DNA of 64,000 nt, from the NCBI GenBank assembly GCA_037951165.1, contig JBBDHG010000011.1, positions 124,001-188,000 of the forward strand, written 5' to 3'. Shown here in pieces: positions 35,950-50,200 of the stretch; position 1 is the first letter of the stretch; each line of letters opens with the position of its first letter. Below the pieces are notes generated by a model, which was given only the letters and a program-made list of their open reading frames with translations, searched no databases and had not been told where the DNA came from. A program made the translations under genes and the position numbers. The DNA is from Lophius americanus (lineage: Eukaryota; Chordata; Actinopteri; Lophiiformes; Lophiidae).

Positions 35950-38900
35950 GGGACAGTTAATCTCCGTATGTCATACTTTATAATCTAGAAATAACAACAC
36001 ATGCCTAAACTGGACCCGGTTGAAAGCAATTTTACATAATTTATGTTTATTTAACTCGGGATTTTTTCATAAAAGCATCACAAAGCCTGTTTTTTCTCAA
36101 ATCTATGTTCCATACTTTAATATACGCTGGTGGTGTTTTCCAGCAGCTCTGGGAGCTGTACAGTGAGACTTTTATTGTCTCCTGTGTGCGCCGTGCTGCT
36201 GAGTTTCTCTGTGGTATGAAGAAAGTAATAAATACTTGGAACGAGGAGGGAAAGCCCAGGCGACGTTTGCTCAAGTGGTGAGGATTAACGCTGAGCTGAC
36301 CTGAACTCCAGCCAGCATGCCGGTCGTAGACACGCTGAAGTCCAGATAGGCCAAACCCTCAGGGTTGGTGGGCTTATAGAGAGCTGGAGGCTTCTTCTTT
36401 GGCAGGTCATCTGCAGCACGAGCACACACACACACCCGCGCAGACACACACACACACACACACAAACAAGTTCTTGTTTTATTATATTCATAAGGACAGT
36501 TGAGTCGTATCCAGAAACATACGAACCCACAATGCAACTATAGTAACTCGTTGATCGATTCAGGATCGGCTGTGATACATATGACCAGTTTAAATGAGCA
36601 CAACATTTCTTAATTTTAGCAAACATTTTTGGATGCATTTGTAAGGATTATCATTCATCCAAGTGATGGAAATCACCAAAGGTTGAATTAGAAGCAGCTG
36701 GACCCTTTTTTAAAATTAAAGATGAAAGGTGAAAGTCTTGAAAAGTCTTGAAAGTTCCAGATTCTTCGGATTTGACCCTTCATGATTGGATGTAAGTTTA
36801 AACTAAAGTTAAAACTTTGTTCATCATCATTAGACTATAATGATGGGCCCTTAAAAAAGAATCGACAGGAATCCATCCATCTCAATTTCCATGAAATCAT
36901 TAATGTTGGAGGGCTTAATGGCTGTTACCATGGATTTACTAATCCAGAAAGTAAATAAAGCACCGAAAAAGATCAGCCCGATGACGTTTTTGTAGAATAC
37001 ACAGAAAATTAGTGTGCTGGTTTTTTTTTTTAAAACGAATGTTATTGCAATTTATGGTGCAGGTGGAGATTGGTTGGACGAGTTTGTCCCTCATTTGGGT
37101 TGGATCTTCTGTTGTTTTATGTATAACCTTGTTATATATATATAATATATTTTGATGTGAATCTGCATTTTTCAGTGAGAACTTAAGGTAGCGGGTAAGA
37201 TTAGGGTTAAGGCTGAAATCATGGTGAAAGTTTTGTTTCGGGGAACAACAAGATGAAAAAAGTCCTCTACCAGTGTCGAGGACAGGCGGCCAGTTCCTGA
37301 TGTCCACAGTGGCTGTGGCCTCCTTGGAGCGCAGCAGCTTACAGATGACCGCCGTGGTCATCACACATGCCGAGTGACTGACCTGAGAGAGAGACAGAGG
37401 CTATATTCTCTGCAGGAAGGTCAGGAGGATTCGCATGATCCAAACCAGAGGTGACTCACGACAGATTGAAGAAAAAGCAAGACGTTGTGCCTCTAGAGGT
37501 AGTGAGTATTATTAAAAGGCAGGATGGGCCACGTATATATTATTAGGTGATCCTTAAAGGTATGTACTTCTACTGTAGTATATTCACAATATAAAGTAAA
37601 CAAAAAAAACAAAGCATTTTGTAGTTCAGTCCCTGACCTCGACGATCATCTTGACGGTGGGCAGAGTGGTGGAGATGTTCTGAGGGTGAGGCGGTCGCAC
37701 TGTTATGGGAACGCAGCCGGCGTAAAGGCTGCCATAGAAGGCTGCAATCAGGTCGATACCTGCGGCGCACAAACCCACATAGACACACACAGAAACACAC
37801 ACACGCACAAACACACGGCGGGAAAGAGGTGTGAAGAATCAATTTAGTTTCAAATCAACATCTAAATGTTTTTTCCGTAAATAGACATTGTGCATCATGC
37901 CTACCTGGTGGGTAGACCAGAGCCACGTGGTCTCCTTCCTGCAGGCCTCCTCTCTCCATCAGCAGAGCCGCCACTCGCTCTGCCCTCTTATGGAGCTGGA
38001 GGCAGGTTAGGGAGCTGGACACCGCCCCCTGGAGGAGGGGATGGACAGAGGCAAGACGGGCAGAGGGGAAACAAAATCCTGTCATCGCTGCATGTTATTA
38101 CATCTTTTCAAAATGAAGCAACAAACACTGATTCAGAAATGTCTCTAATTCAATGATTCTCAACATTACTAGAACACTATCTCTATAAATATCTCTGTAT
38201 GTCTTTCTGTTCGTGATCGTATATGTGAATGTGTTAGATTGTTAGACTACATAATATGTAGTTGTGAGAATTATCTTTAATAGGTAAAGAGTTCAATTCT
38301 CAGTATATTATACAATGAGAACGATGGAAACTTGAATCAACATTTTTCACGGACTATAGTTCATATTCATTTAAAATTTTAGCCAGCGTTCTGCAGCTTA
38401 TGCATGAATCCAGGATTAGCTGCAGTAGAAGTCTGGTATCTCCAGTAACATGAACAGAGGTGTGTGTGTTGTTACCCGGGAGCTGAGCAGGGTGTAGAGG
38501 ACGTGATCTGGCGTGGTTTGAGATCTCCACTGTAAAACCTCCGACAAGAACAGGAACTGAAACACAAATCCAAGTGTATAACCATGAATTAGGGTTTTAT
38601 TAATGACTTATTTATGTAGTAGTCACATAATCATTGTTGTGCAAGTGCATGAGTGTGCTTGAAACAAAAAAAAAGCAAGAGTTCCTTCCTTGTACTTCTC
38701 TCAAGGTTGACAATAAAAGCTATTAAATTGAATCAACATCGTCTCAATCTGTGAAAAATAAGCCTTTCTGATATAAATGTACTGTAATGACGCATCAAAC
38801 AGGGGCAATAAAATGTTTTAGAGTTTCTACAAATGTCAGCAAATCATGTGAAACTGCAAACAAGCCAATTATAGTGAAAGTACAGACTGTAAAAAGATAT

Positions 38901-41900
38901 GGTTTACGTATGTGAAGGTAAATCTTTATTTCTATCTGTTATATTGCCTTTTCAGAGTCTCTGCTTTATGTCAGAACGTTGAAGTGGTTTAGTCGATACC
39001 GCAGACACAGTGGGATTTTAAATCAGGTAAGAAACGAGCTGCTGATGTGCCAACCTGCCAGTGGAGAATAAATTCATGACCACTTTAATCATGTAGAATG
39101 TGCAACCTTTTCTTCACCTTCCAGCTGAAACAGTGATCGGCCTGGTCAGAGAGTTTATGACTGTAAATCAATCAGACATCCTGATTAAGTCAAAACGGAG
39201 AGCCGGGGAATGTCTCCAAAATGTTTACTTTTCAATCAGCGACTAATCAAAACAGTCTCGACCACGGGTCATGGTCTGTATTAATTAATTATTTTAAAAA
39301 TGAAGGAACAAATCTTTTTCCCAACGATCACAGGAGAATAGTCATCTATCAGGATTTATTTTATATTTCTATTTTTAATGAAACCTCAAACATCCTTATG
39401 TAGTAGATATTTATATTATATATATAGATATTGTCTAATAAAGGTTTATCTTATCTTCATCTTATTTATAAAAAAAAAGGTATAAATGTAAATAAATGTA
39501 ATTTACTTGTTTTATTCAGCCAGGAGTCCAAATTCTGAAGATGTCAAATTTACCTTAAAATCTATGTATGTCTATAATTATTTGTCTTCTAGTTCAGCTA
39601 ATTCTTTCAACCTTTCTCTGGCGGCCATGATGATAATAAAGGATTTTAAACTCTTGTGCTTGGTATCTGCAAAAATAAAGATAAATGTCAAAATAGTTTA
39701 TAAAAATACAAATATCTCCCAGCAGCAACACTCACATCGACCCAAAGATCCATACTTTTATTTGGTGAAAAAAACAAAACGAAAAAACCAACAAAGATTC
39801 CTGCAAAATATTAAGCATCCTGCACTTGATCATGAAAACTTGTTCACTTTGAAGTATTTCATTTCCCCCCTTCTCTTTCTGGGTGTTCGCTGTGTACTGA
39901 GGGATCATCATGTTGTTATGCATCACATCTCTGAACCCTAGCTTGTCTGACGTGTATATATTACCTGGTCGTTGTCGTCAGTCTGTCCCAAATCTCTGCC
40001 GCTGGCCTGTGCAATCCGCTTCCCTGACACCAGATTCCCCACCATCACAGAGGCAGGTCCAATCTCTGCAGCACACAAGAACCAACCATTACCTTAACAA
40101 CCGCGTGCAGCACTGAGGCAAACCAAACAACTTTAGAGAGTCATTCATTCCGATTTTTGCATTGTATATTGTTATATTTCTTGCTTTGTAAGGGGGGGGG
40201 CTGGAAATTGTCCCAGCTGACACTGGGGAACTGCCAGAGAATGCCCCATTGACAAGTTACCAGTTTATCAGGACAAACACTAGAGTCCAACAACAAAAAA
40301 TTGCGAACAAGTTAGTCACAAATTCCCCTTTATTGCATGTTTTTGGACTGTGGAAGAAAGTCAAGGGGACCCCACACAGAAATGGGAGAACATGCATACA
40401 TCACACAGACATCTCCCAGCCCTCAAAAATAGACATGAGCACCCCCCCCCCCCCTTTTTTTTTTGCTATGAGACAAAAGGGCTAACCAGCCTGCGAAAGC
40501 CGGCAACAATATTCCACCTGGTTGTTTCTGTCGTGGTTTGGGCAGGTTGGTGACACAGGTGTGGGGGCACATGAGGACGTTGCAAGGGTGCAGCCCTCCC
40601 TCCAGATAGAGCTGCTTGATCTCTGACAGGTGGATGCCTCCCAGAGGAGTCTTAGGCAAAGTGTTGGCTGGGACCAGAGCCAGGCAGAACACTCCCACCC
40701 CGTGGATACTGTCAATGGCCTGAGGAGAGGTGAGGAGACAGAGGACATTCTGAGGACAAAAACTGACGAGGACCCAAATTAAAATAAACTGATTTGGCGC
40801 AACGTTATAACCACTGACAGTGAATGTCAGAATAACATTGATTATCTTTTAAAATAGAATCTGCCAGAGGGTGAGATATTTTGGGAAGTAAGTGAACATG
40901 ATGTCCTGAGGTTGACATGAGGACATCATGAAGCAGGACAAATGATCAATATAATCAATAATCAATGTTCTCTTTCAACACAAGTGTCTATATCTCAGAT
41001 TGTTTTATGAACAAAGCTAGTTTAAGTAGAAACTGGACCTAATAGAATTTTAAAAAAGACTCTCTAATTGAAAACAGCTTGCTATTCCCATTTCGAGGCA
41101 GCAAGCAGATAATAAAGTCAATGCCAGATTGTTACTATGGAAACCCCTTTGGATGGAGAGCCTGCATTCTGTTCTAATAGCCAGTTATAAATCCCATCGG
41201 AAAATGAGCAATCAGTGGCACAAGAACTGTACTTGAGTGAATTTGCTAATCTAACACCGAGTGTTCTTGACAACATCATGGAATCAGGAAATGAGAGGTT
41301 GTCTACCTGCAGCACGCGGCTCATCCACTGGAAGCTGTCCTCCTCTGTGGAGTCGGGTCTCTGCTCGGCCACCACCACGATCCTCTCATCCCTCAGCACC
41401 GTCACGGAAAACACCGCTATCCTGCAGGGACGGAGAATAGAAACATCTGTACAGGTCCAAGACCTGCACTCATCTTCTGTTCTTCATGTTTCTACTTCTA
41501 CAAACTGTAGCTGTTACTGGTTGACAGATTTATCCTCACTGTGCACAAGCTTTATTTAAAAGCATCATTTGAGTAAATCAGTCAAAACTGCAGTCGATTA
41601 TGCAGAAACCCTGACATAACTTCAAACATGGCTAATTTGCGGCCTGTTTGGCCCCGGATGTGGTCTCCTTCTCTCATTTTGACCCCCCTCTGTGATTGAG
41701 TTGGACACCCCTGGTCTATGGCATTTCAACGCTCTTCATTCCAGTGGTGTCAACGGAAATGAAATTAATTAAATAAACAATGGATCAAAAATAATTGGCT
41801 GAGCCTCCTCACAAGATCAAAATAATAGTATTTAATACTACTTTGGGGGGAGTTAAATCAGATGGATGGGTGATGTAAGAATAAAGCAATGCGTGCAAGC

Positions 41901-42573
41901 TGGTAATGTAGATTTGGGTGGTTTTGCTTCATGACATCTGGGCTAAGTGTTGATTAGTTCTTAAGAAATATTTCTGCAGAAGGTCCTCAGAAGGTGCTTG
42001 GATCACATAATGACTATTTTGTCAATTATATTAGTTAGGGGACAAGGGGATCACTGTACCTGCATGGCTCTATCAGTCTGTCTCTAAGTTGTCTAGCATT
42101 TCCAATGAGATAGGATTAGCGTGCCTAAGTTGAACTTCTGCTCTGCCATCTGCAGTCAGTGGATCAACAGCTGAATTCCAACATGTGGTACATCCTTGGC
42201 CAGTGACTCCTGATAAACTCAAGTGATTCAGAGACCATGACCAGAGAAAGGCTGCGATTCCACCTCTAAAACGTAAGTCTTCCGTGATGAAACCTCGCTG
42301 GTTTGAAGTGCTTTTAGAAAAACACCACAAAGGAAATGGATGATAGAAACAGTTTTTGAGGACCTTTAAGAGCAGCGAATGTTGGATTTCTTGTAAAAAA
42401 ACGTAAGGTTTGAAGGGTCTGGTGTGACGTCAGAGCAACAGGGACAATAAGGGCATGTTCTATCACTGCTTGTCTGTTCTGTCATTGTTAGATGTAAGCA
42501 GTGCTGAAGGTGCTTCCATTCTAATGCTCTTCTTTTGCAGCAGATGTTAAGACGGTTAAGGTTCAGCGGTATC

Positions 42574-42616
<43 letters not shown>

Positions 42617-44247
42617 TGTGTAGACAAACACCCAGCAAACAGATGGCCCCTGCATCATGAGGACATGAACAAAAAGGACACCAGAGGCACACTGAAACAT
42701 TTTTTTACATCACATATGATCTCATTTTGATACGTTTGAACAAACAGATCCTTCTTTTAATAACATTAGTCTCCACATAAGCTTTCACCTCAAACAGCAC
42801 TGGGAAACGTCTTTAGGCTGTCAGCTAAAAGATTAATTTCCAGCTCAGCAACCATGGACACATTAGACTGCACTCTATTACAGATTCTGGATTCATCCAT
42901 GGCTGCTCTACATTATTAGATCTATTATGCGTGGGGGGCATCGCTCATTTATCAGGGTGACAGGGAGGGCGTCAGTTCTGGACAACTGGCTGGTGTTCAG
43001 CTGCTGACGATGGGAAGGATGTAAGAACCGTCACGTGACTCTCAGTGCATAATCCACTCACCGCCCCCTGTAGACGAATTTCATTGGCTCCACTGCCAGC
43101 GCCGTGGCGACAATGTCGTCGGCGTTGTGCCTCCGTCCGCTCACCATGATAAGTCCGTCCATCTTGCCGGTGATGAAGACGAGGCCGCCGGGGCCGATGA
43201 AGCCCAGCAGGCCAGTCCGCACGAAGGCGTATTCACTGACCAGCCCCCCACTGGAGCTCACCGGGAAAACCTGCAACAGGCGGAACCCAAATCAGATGTA
43301 ACGTTTATCTTGACACGTACACACTGCTGATTATTATGGGCAACTCGGGTCTGTGGAGGAACTGATTGTTGATTTAAGAAGAAGTTCAAAAACTTCCAGC
43401 ATTTAAAATGTAAATGAATTAAATTGAAAGGAAGACTCAAAGAATACAACATTTATATCACAGATAGCAGAGAAAATGTTGACACACAACACCAGATAAA
43501 AAAAAATTGTTTGTAGAAATAGTTGAAAACGATAAAGGTTTTCATAAATGACTGAAATATTCTCCTTGTTTCTGACACATGAAAGTGACGCCCATCGACC
43601 GCAGCTCAGTGTGACGGGTAATCGCTGTCACTCGTACATGAATTAAATTCTGGACATCTAATGGCATTGTATAAAGCAGGAGACATGGGATCTAAAAATG
43701 ATGTGACAAAAAGCAACAAGTTGAACTTCCAAACGTGTGTGAAAAGTGTTTAAGACTGAAATTTTAGGAAGTAGGGAAAAAAAACACCATTTCGATAAGT
43801 GGAAACTTGTATTAGTCATCTTTTAAATGTTGAGGTTTGGGAGTCACTTGGTTCCATCTTCTCAAATGTAAATTTTTTGCCCACCTTCATCTATGATATC
43901 AAATTTAATATCTTCTGGTTTTGGACCAAACTACAGTAGAAATAATTCCTCCTCATTATGTTGAAGATCCAAACGGTTCTGCTATGTGTGATGTACCACT
44001 GCCGTATGTGCTGTCACCATCATTAACCAGCACAAAAATGTAATCTGTGTTTGGGTGTGTTTTCACTCAGCTGAAGAAGGAACACACACCTCAAAGGTGT
44101 TCTTGGTCATGCCGGTGAGGCCGTAATAGGAGGTGCCGGTAGCGATGGAGCAGACACAGAACTCGCCGATCTCATCTGTCTGACAGAGCTGAGGGATACC
44201 TTCTGGTTTCACCACACACACCAGGCCTGGCAGAGAGCGAGAGTGAG

Positions 44248-44291
<44 letters not shown>

Positions 44292-47200
44292 AGCACCTTT
44301 GATATTCCTTGTACTTCTTTTTGATGATGATCAAAAGTCCCACCATAATTAGCATTCCATCCAACTGCAGGCCAACATCTGGGCACAAAGCAGATAGTTC
44401 TAACTTAATTTTTATGTTTTCAAAAAAAACTAAATCAGGTTACTTCTCTAAAGCATTTAAGAATTTAAAACAGGAGCTGGTACCAGCGTATTTGTAAAGA
44501 GAGAATCAACGTGACGCACAGCTGACTGGGGTGTTTGATAAGCTGTGGCAGCGCGTGTATTTGATCAGTTGGTTTTTTAGACTTCCCCTTGTCGGGATTA
44601 CATTTTGATGGAATAAAAAAAAAAAACTTCCTTATGTGTGAATTGTATATGAATTTGTCCTTTTATAGCCTTCTGTATTTTTTTTTCATTTAAATTTCCA
44701 TCCATGTGCTCATCGGTTGGCCTAAGAAAATGCCTTGAACGTTGAAAGGAAATAATTTTAACACTGGGGAAACAATTTGCAATAATTTATATCATTAAAA
44801 TTTGAGTGTGTTAAACAGAACAATGTCAAACTTTCCATTTTGCCCGAAACCAAACTCCCTGCTGTTTATTCTTCCAGATGACATCAATCAAAAATCCACA
44901 GGAAGTTAGAATCTTCTCTCTCAGGAGTTATTCTTACAAACTGTCCCTAAAGTCCATAGTTAGCTTGGAAAAAAGTCATTTCAGTTTGCTGCTCTCTCCT
45001 GGAGCTGGTATCACTGAATGCATCTCAAGGCTGTCTTATAAGACCCGGCTGTAGATGTTTGGACTGATATAAATCTTTGATTAATAAGGATGTCTCATCT
45101 CAACTTGTGAGGTTTTTAAATCAAATTTTTATTCCTATGTAAATAGTTATCTTTATGTATTCTGTAGTTTCTAACTCTGTGTGCTGCTGCCTTTTTTGGC
45201 CAGGACGGTCTGGAAAAAGAGATTTTAATCTCAACTTGACTTTCCGAGTAAAATGAAGGTTAAATAGAATGCCAAAAAAATAAAACAATGTGACGATGGT
45301 GTTGTTCAATCTCCTTCCGCATTTTTATACGCCCACCTCCACAGACATGAGTAAAGAAGCCTGATGGAGAAATGAGAAATAAATATCTCTGATTGAAAGA
45401 GGGGGAGGGTTTTTTTATTAAACACAGATTAAACACAGATTAAACTGTAACAAAGCCAATTAGATGAATTTAACCTAACTGTGATTTTGCATGGAGTCCT
45501 GGTGATATTATGGCTGATTCATGCTCAACCCTGACCCAAATATGGCGTTTGATTCATGCTGTCTTCTTAAATTATTAACTACATCAAGCTATATTGATCG
45601 ATGAACTATCTGTCGAAGTAAGATTTAAGTTGGATATTAAAATCTGTAACATCTCAGTTGCCCTGTTGTCTTCGCTATTCTGTTAGAAAAAAAGCACCGA
45701 AGAACAGTTTCAAGTGGTTGGAGAGATTATCCTCATTCAAGAGAGTCCATTTCGAGTTGTATGATATTTCAACGGTATCGGAGTATTTGCTCCCCCGATC
45801 CAACCATTTGATCTGTAATCATTTTGATGCTAATTCTCTAAAACGTTTTTGATGTAAATGTTCACAGTTTCCAGCTCAGTTTTTTTAATGAACCTTCACC
45901 AAATATCTGTGGGTTGATTGTTTAATAATACTGACAAAGAACTGAAAAATATATTGTGTGGATTTGTCTCTAATGAGAATGTGTCCCTGACACATCGGCA
46001 GGGCGCTATGGTGCCTTCATTAGGACGTGAACAGATGACGTATTAGGTCCTAAAAGCCTTTTTATGATTTGTTTTACCTTTGTCCAACTGCCTGGTTGAC
46101 TTTGTCCAGAGTGAAAACTCTGGTGATTAGAATAGATTGAAGCCATATTGAAAGGTATTTCATTCATGAGCATGGAGCCCTGCCAAAGGCCGACTTTGAT
46201 GAAAAGTAGAGGCCGCATATTTGCACACCCTCTAAACTAGTTTTATGATTTAATGGACTGAATGGATCTTTTGCCATTCGGTGCATAACGAGACTTAATC
46301 CTTCAGAGGAACAAAGAGAGAAGGCTGTAGCCAGAGCCTGCAGCGAACACGCATTTATTAATAATTCTTCTAATTTAATTGATTCTGACTCTTATATGAA
46401 GCCAAACTTCACTTCAACTCATTTTCCAAGATTAGCTGTTTTTAACGGGCCACATTACACGCCTTATTAGAATTATTTATTGTTTTTAAGGATTTGTGGG
46501 ATGTGTTAATTTCTACAGATTTCTTTACTCGCCTCTGATGGCTGATATTGATAGGATCTTTTTTTATTGTTTCTTCATCTTCTTCTTTCACTTTTAACCA
46601 CCGAGAGAATCGTCATCGCTTCCTTCCCTTTTTCTAACTATGTCTTCTTCTTCTTTCATCTTTGTCATTTGTTCTCTTCTTACAACATCTCTCTCCATTT
46701 CCTTCTGTTTCTGTTGTTATTCTAAGTTTTCTTATTACAAATCTAATCATACCTTAGATGAACGATTTCTGCACTTGTCGAGGTTTAACTCTTGCTGATT
46801 TTAATCATTTCATTGAGTATTGAGAATGAAAGATACATTTTAAATCTGTAATTTCAAACAGTTCAACATGGCTGGGAAAATGCACGTCTATATTTAATTT
46901 AATTATTATGAAGAAAATGTTCATTTCTGAAATGAAAGAGAAAAGGAAACTGTCACAGTTTTCAATCTCTAACAATCTACAAAAATCATCTTGGCCTGGT
47001 CCACGGGTCAAAGCACACTTCAGCATCAGCTCCAACCGTCATCCTGTCTTGACCGTCACCTGATACTCAACCTCTCTGCACACTTACAAATACCACTACA
47101 TCATTGATGTACACACAGACTCACCTCCTGGTGTGACAGTGCCCACATCCTGTACGGTCAGCACTGAGAGGCGCTCCTCCGTGTCGACCCTGACGACGGA

Positions 47201-50200
47201 GTAGGTCAGACCCTGCATGGACAGAACACCTCGACCCGGGGGCTGACTGCTGTCCTCCACGGGCCTGAACAAAACACACACAGCTCACACTGTCATTACC
47301 CTGCAGTCTGTTAAAGTAGTTTATAAACACAGACATTCAGCGTGATGTCATCCTTTGGGTTTGCAGGTGTCAGTATGTTCTCGACTCACCAGGTGTTGTA
47401 TAGTTTGCTAGAAGCATGTGTGTGAATGTTTGCATCTTTGTAAATGTCAACCTGTCTGTGCGACACTGTTTTTAGATATCCGCTGGACTTGAGTTTACAT
47501 TTACATGTCAGCCGGGATAGGCTCCAGCCCCGTGACCCAGATGAGGATAAACACGATAAGCATTGTTGTGGACAATGAATGAATAAATATTATTCTTACA
47601 CTTTATAATTGGACCATGAGTAATGTGGCTGCTTCAGTATCAAACAATAATATAAACCGCTGAGTATAATCTTTCATTCATTTTCACTTATTAAGAGCGA
47701 CTGTCGGGAGGAAGACCCCCTTTCTCTGACCGATGCTGTTTCCTCTCCTGGGTTTTACTCTGCAGCAGTCTGTATTGATCTGGGTTTAATATGAGGGATA
47801 ATGTCTTTAGAGGTGTCCATTATCAGAAGGGCAGTATCCTCCTTATATCATGGTCACATGCAAAAGAAAAAACAGAAAATGTGTGTCCAAGGACACAGAT
47901 GACGGGTTTCTGAGAATATTCAATTTGTGCTGATGTGGACAGACCATTAGCTCCAACGTAGGTGACGACGTTCAAACTGACATGAAAATAACCATAAAAA
48001 ATGAATCATCCATCCATCCATTTACTCTAACTGCTTATCCTCTGCAGAGCCACAAGGGGGTTGGAGTGTATACCAGCCGACATCTAATGAGACGCTGGCA
48101 TAGAGACAGACAACCATTCACGTTCACATCAAACCTACGGGCAATTTAAAGCTCTTAATATTGTCCACACAGGAGGATTCAAACACATAACCTTCATGCT
48201 GTAAGGTGACAGTGCTACTCACAACACCACTGTGCCTACAACTGTAAAAATAAACAAATTGAGGAGATGCACTTTAGGAACCTTCAAAGCATGTGTGAAA
48301 GTTAAGAGAATTCTGTGCATTGGATTTTAAGATGTGGAAAAACTTGTCCGGTGTTAACGCAGGATTAGAAATGACTTTTTAGCCCATTATAGCAAAAATG
48401 TACGCTGGATATGAAGGAATATCTGGATGCCAGTAACTTGCAAAATAAATAAATTTACACACAGAACTTTGTGTACACAAAAGTACGTTGTAAATAAAAA
48501 AAAAAGCTATTAACTATTTCTGAAATGCAACTGTAGCATTTAAATGAGCCTGGTTGAGATGGCATTAAAATCCCCATCTGTAGAGACCCTGGTATTCCCT
48601 TTTACAGATAGGCCAGGAGATCAGCTGGTCACATACAGTTTGTGATAAGGTATCATTACATTTCTGAGCGGCGGTACCTGCTGCTTCCTGCAGTGAGGAT
48701 AAGGCACTGACAGATTACGCTCGGATTTTGTCATGTGATTCATTTCTAATGTTGTGTAAGTCAAAGCAGGAGCATTCATTAGGAACAAAGTACCGTGAGT
48801 TTGACATGTTAGTACTGAGCAGGAATTAAGGGACACCCTGCAGCCAATCAGAATCGCATATTCGCCCAGACTATGCTATCAAGATCAGTTGTTACAGAAG
48901 TGGAACGGCTCTTCCTGTTACTCCAGAGGCCGATAAACTGGGCTTGACTCTTTTTTATGATTATTATATGTCAGCAGTGGGTGCCCTGTGTTTTTATGAA
49001 ACTGTTTCCATACTGGCGTTTATTCAGTAGGTTGTGTGTGTACCTCCTGATGGCCACTGTCAGCGCCTCGGGGGAACTGGCACATGGACAGATGACATCG
49101 GCCCTCAGCCCTTTAGTCTGAAAGACGTTCAGGAAGGCATCGCAGGATGAGATGGACCCTAGCAGAAAGACACAGTCACAAACTGTCAGAAATCTTTCCA
49201 TTCATGTGCTGAAATACTTTCACTCCTTATGTGAGTCAACCAGACATGCACAGTATAGTTTAGATATAAAGTCGTATCATGGACTTTTAAAAAATATTTA
49301 AAAATAATCTGGAAACTAAAGCCGTCAGATAAACACAGTGAAGGAAACCTCACAGATTTCAATCACATGACTGTGAGGTGAGAGGAGTCCTCTGAGATTT
49401 ATTCACTAAACAGAAAACACACACGTATTTGGCGTATGGTATATGTTCGTTTTGGAAAATTGGCATTCAAGTAAGTTGTTTCAAAAGATGAAAGAATATA
49501 ATTGAGTGAGGGATAATTTAAAAAAAAAATTTTTGGGGGGAGATCAATCAAATATTTATAGCCAAAAGCGTGAACAAAAATCTGTTTCAGTCAATGTTGA
49601 ATTCAAAAGACTTTTTTTTTCATTCATCTAAATCTGATGACAAAATCTGTAACTAGTGACAGTCTCGTCACTCAAAGCCACATTTCTCATAATTCCTGGA
49701 ACATTCTTTTTGAGGAATATCCATCATCTGATTCTCAGCTTCTAAAACGCATTCAGATTTAGAAAACATCTAAGAGAAGACAGTTTATGCTAATATGTAG
49801 TTTATGTTTTCTTAAGTTAAGATGTTATAATATCCAAGAATGTGAAGGAGATTTCTGTTATGTAACATACAGAGAAAAAGAAAGGTTATGATGATGATTA
49901 TACCTAAAAATACGTTTCATTTGTGATATCTTCCTGAAGCCACCATCTGCGTTTCTATGGCGTCCATCTGTGAGTGGTTCCTCCATCTCATTTGTGTGCG
50001 CTATATATATTGTGAAAACTCTCGACTCAAGAGGCCATTTTTCTGGTGATTTCACACAAATCTCTCAGACAGCAGCCGTGAGTGGTGCTCAGATGTTAGT
50101 TTTTTTAAGTATACTTAATTTAGTCCCAATACCAGCCAGAGCACTCTTAAAATTCAAAACCTGCTTAGAATTATTATGACTCAGTTAACAGTTAACACAC

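Noticed and set aside
39507..39941. 144-codon open frame on the plus strand
   Set aside because: AT-driven Lys/Asn/Ile-rich composition, antisense in a dip2c intron next to a LINE tail; no recognisable domain.
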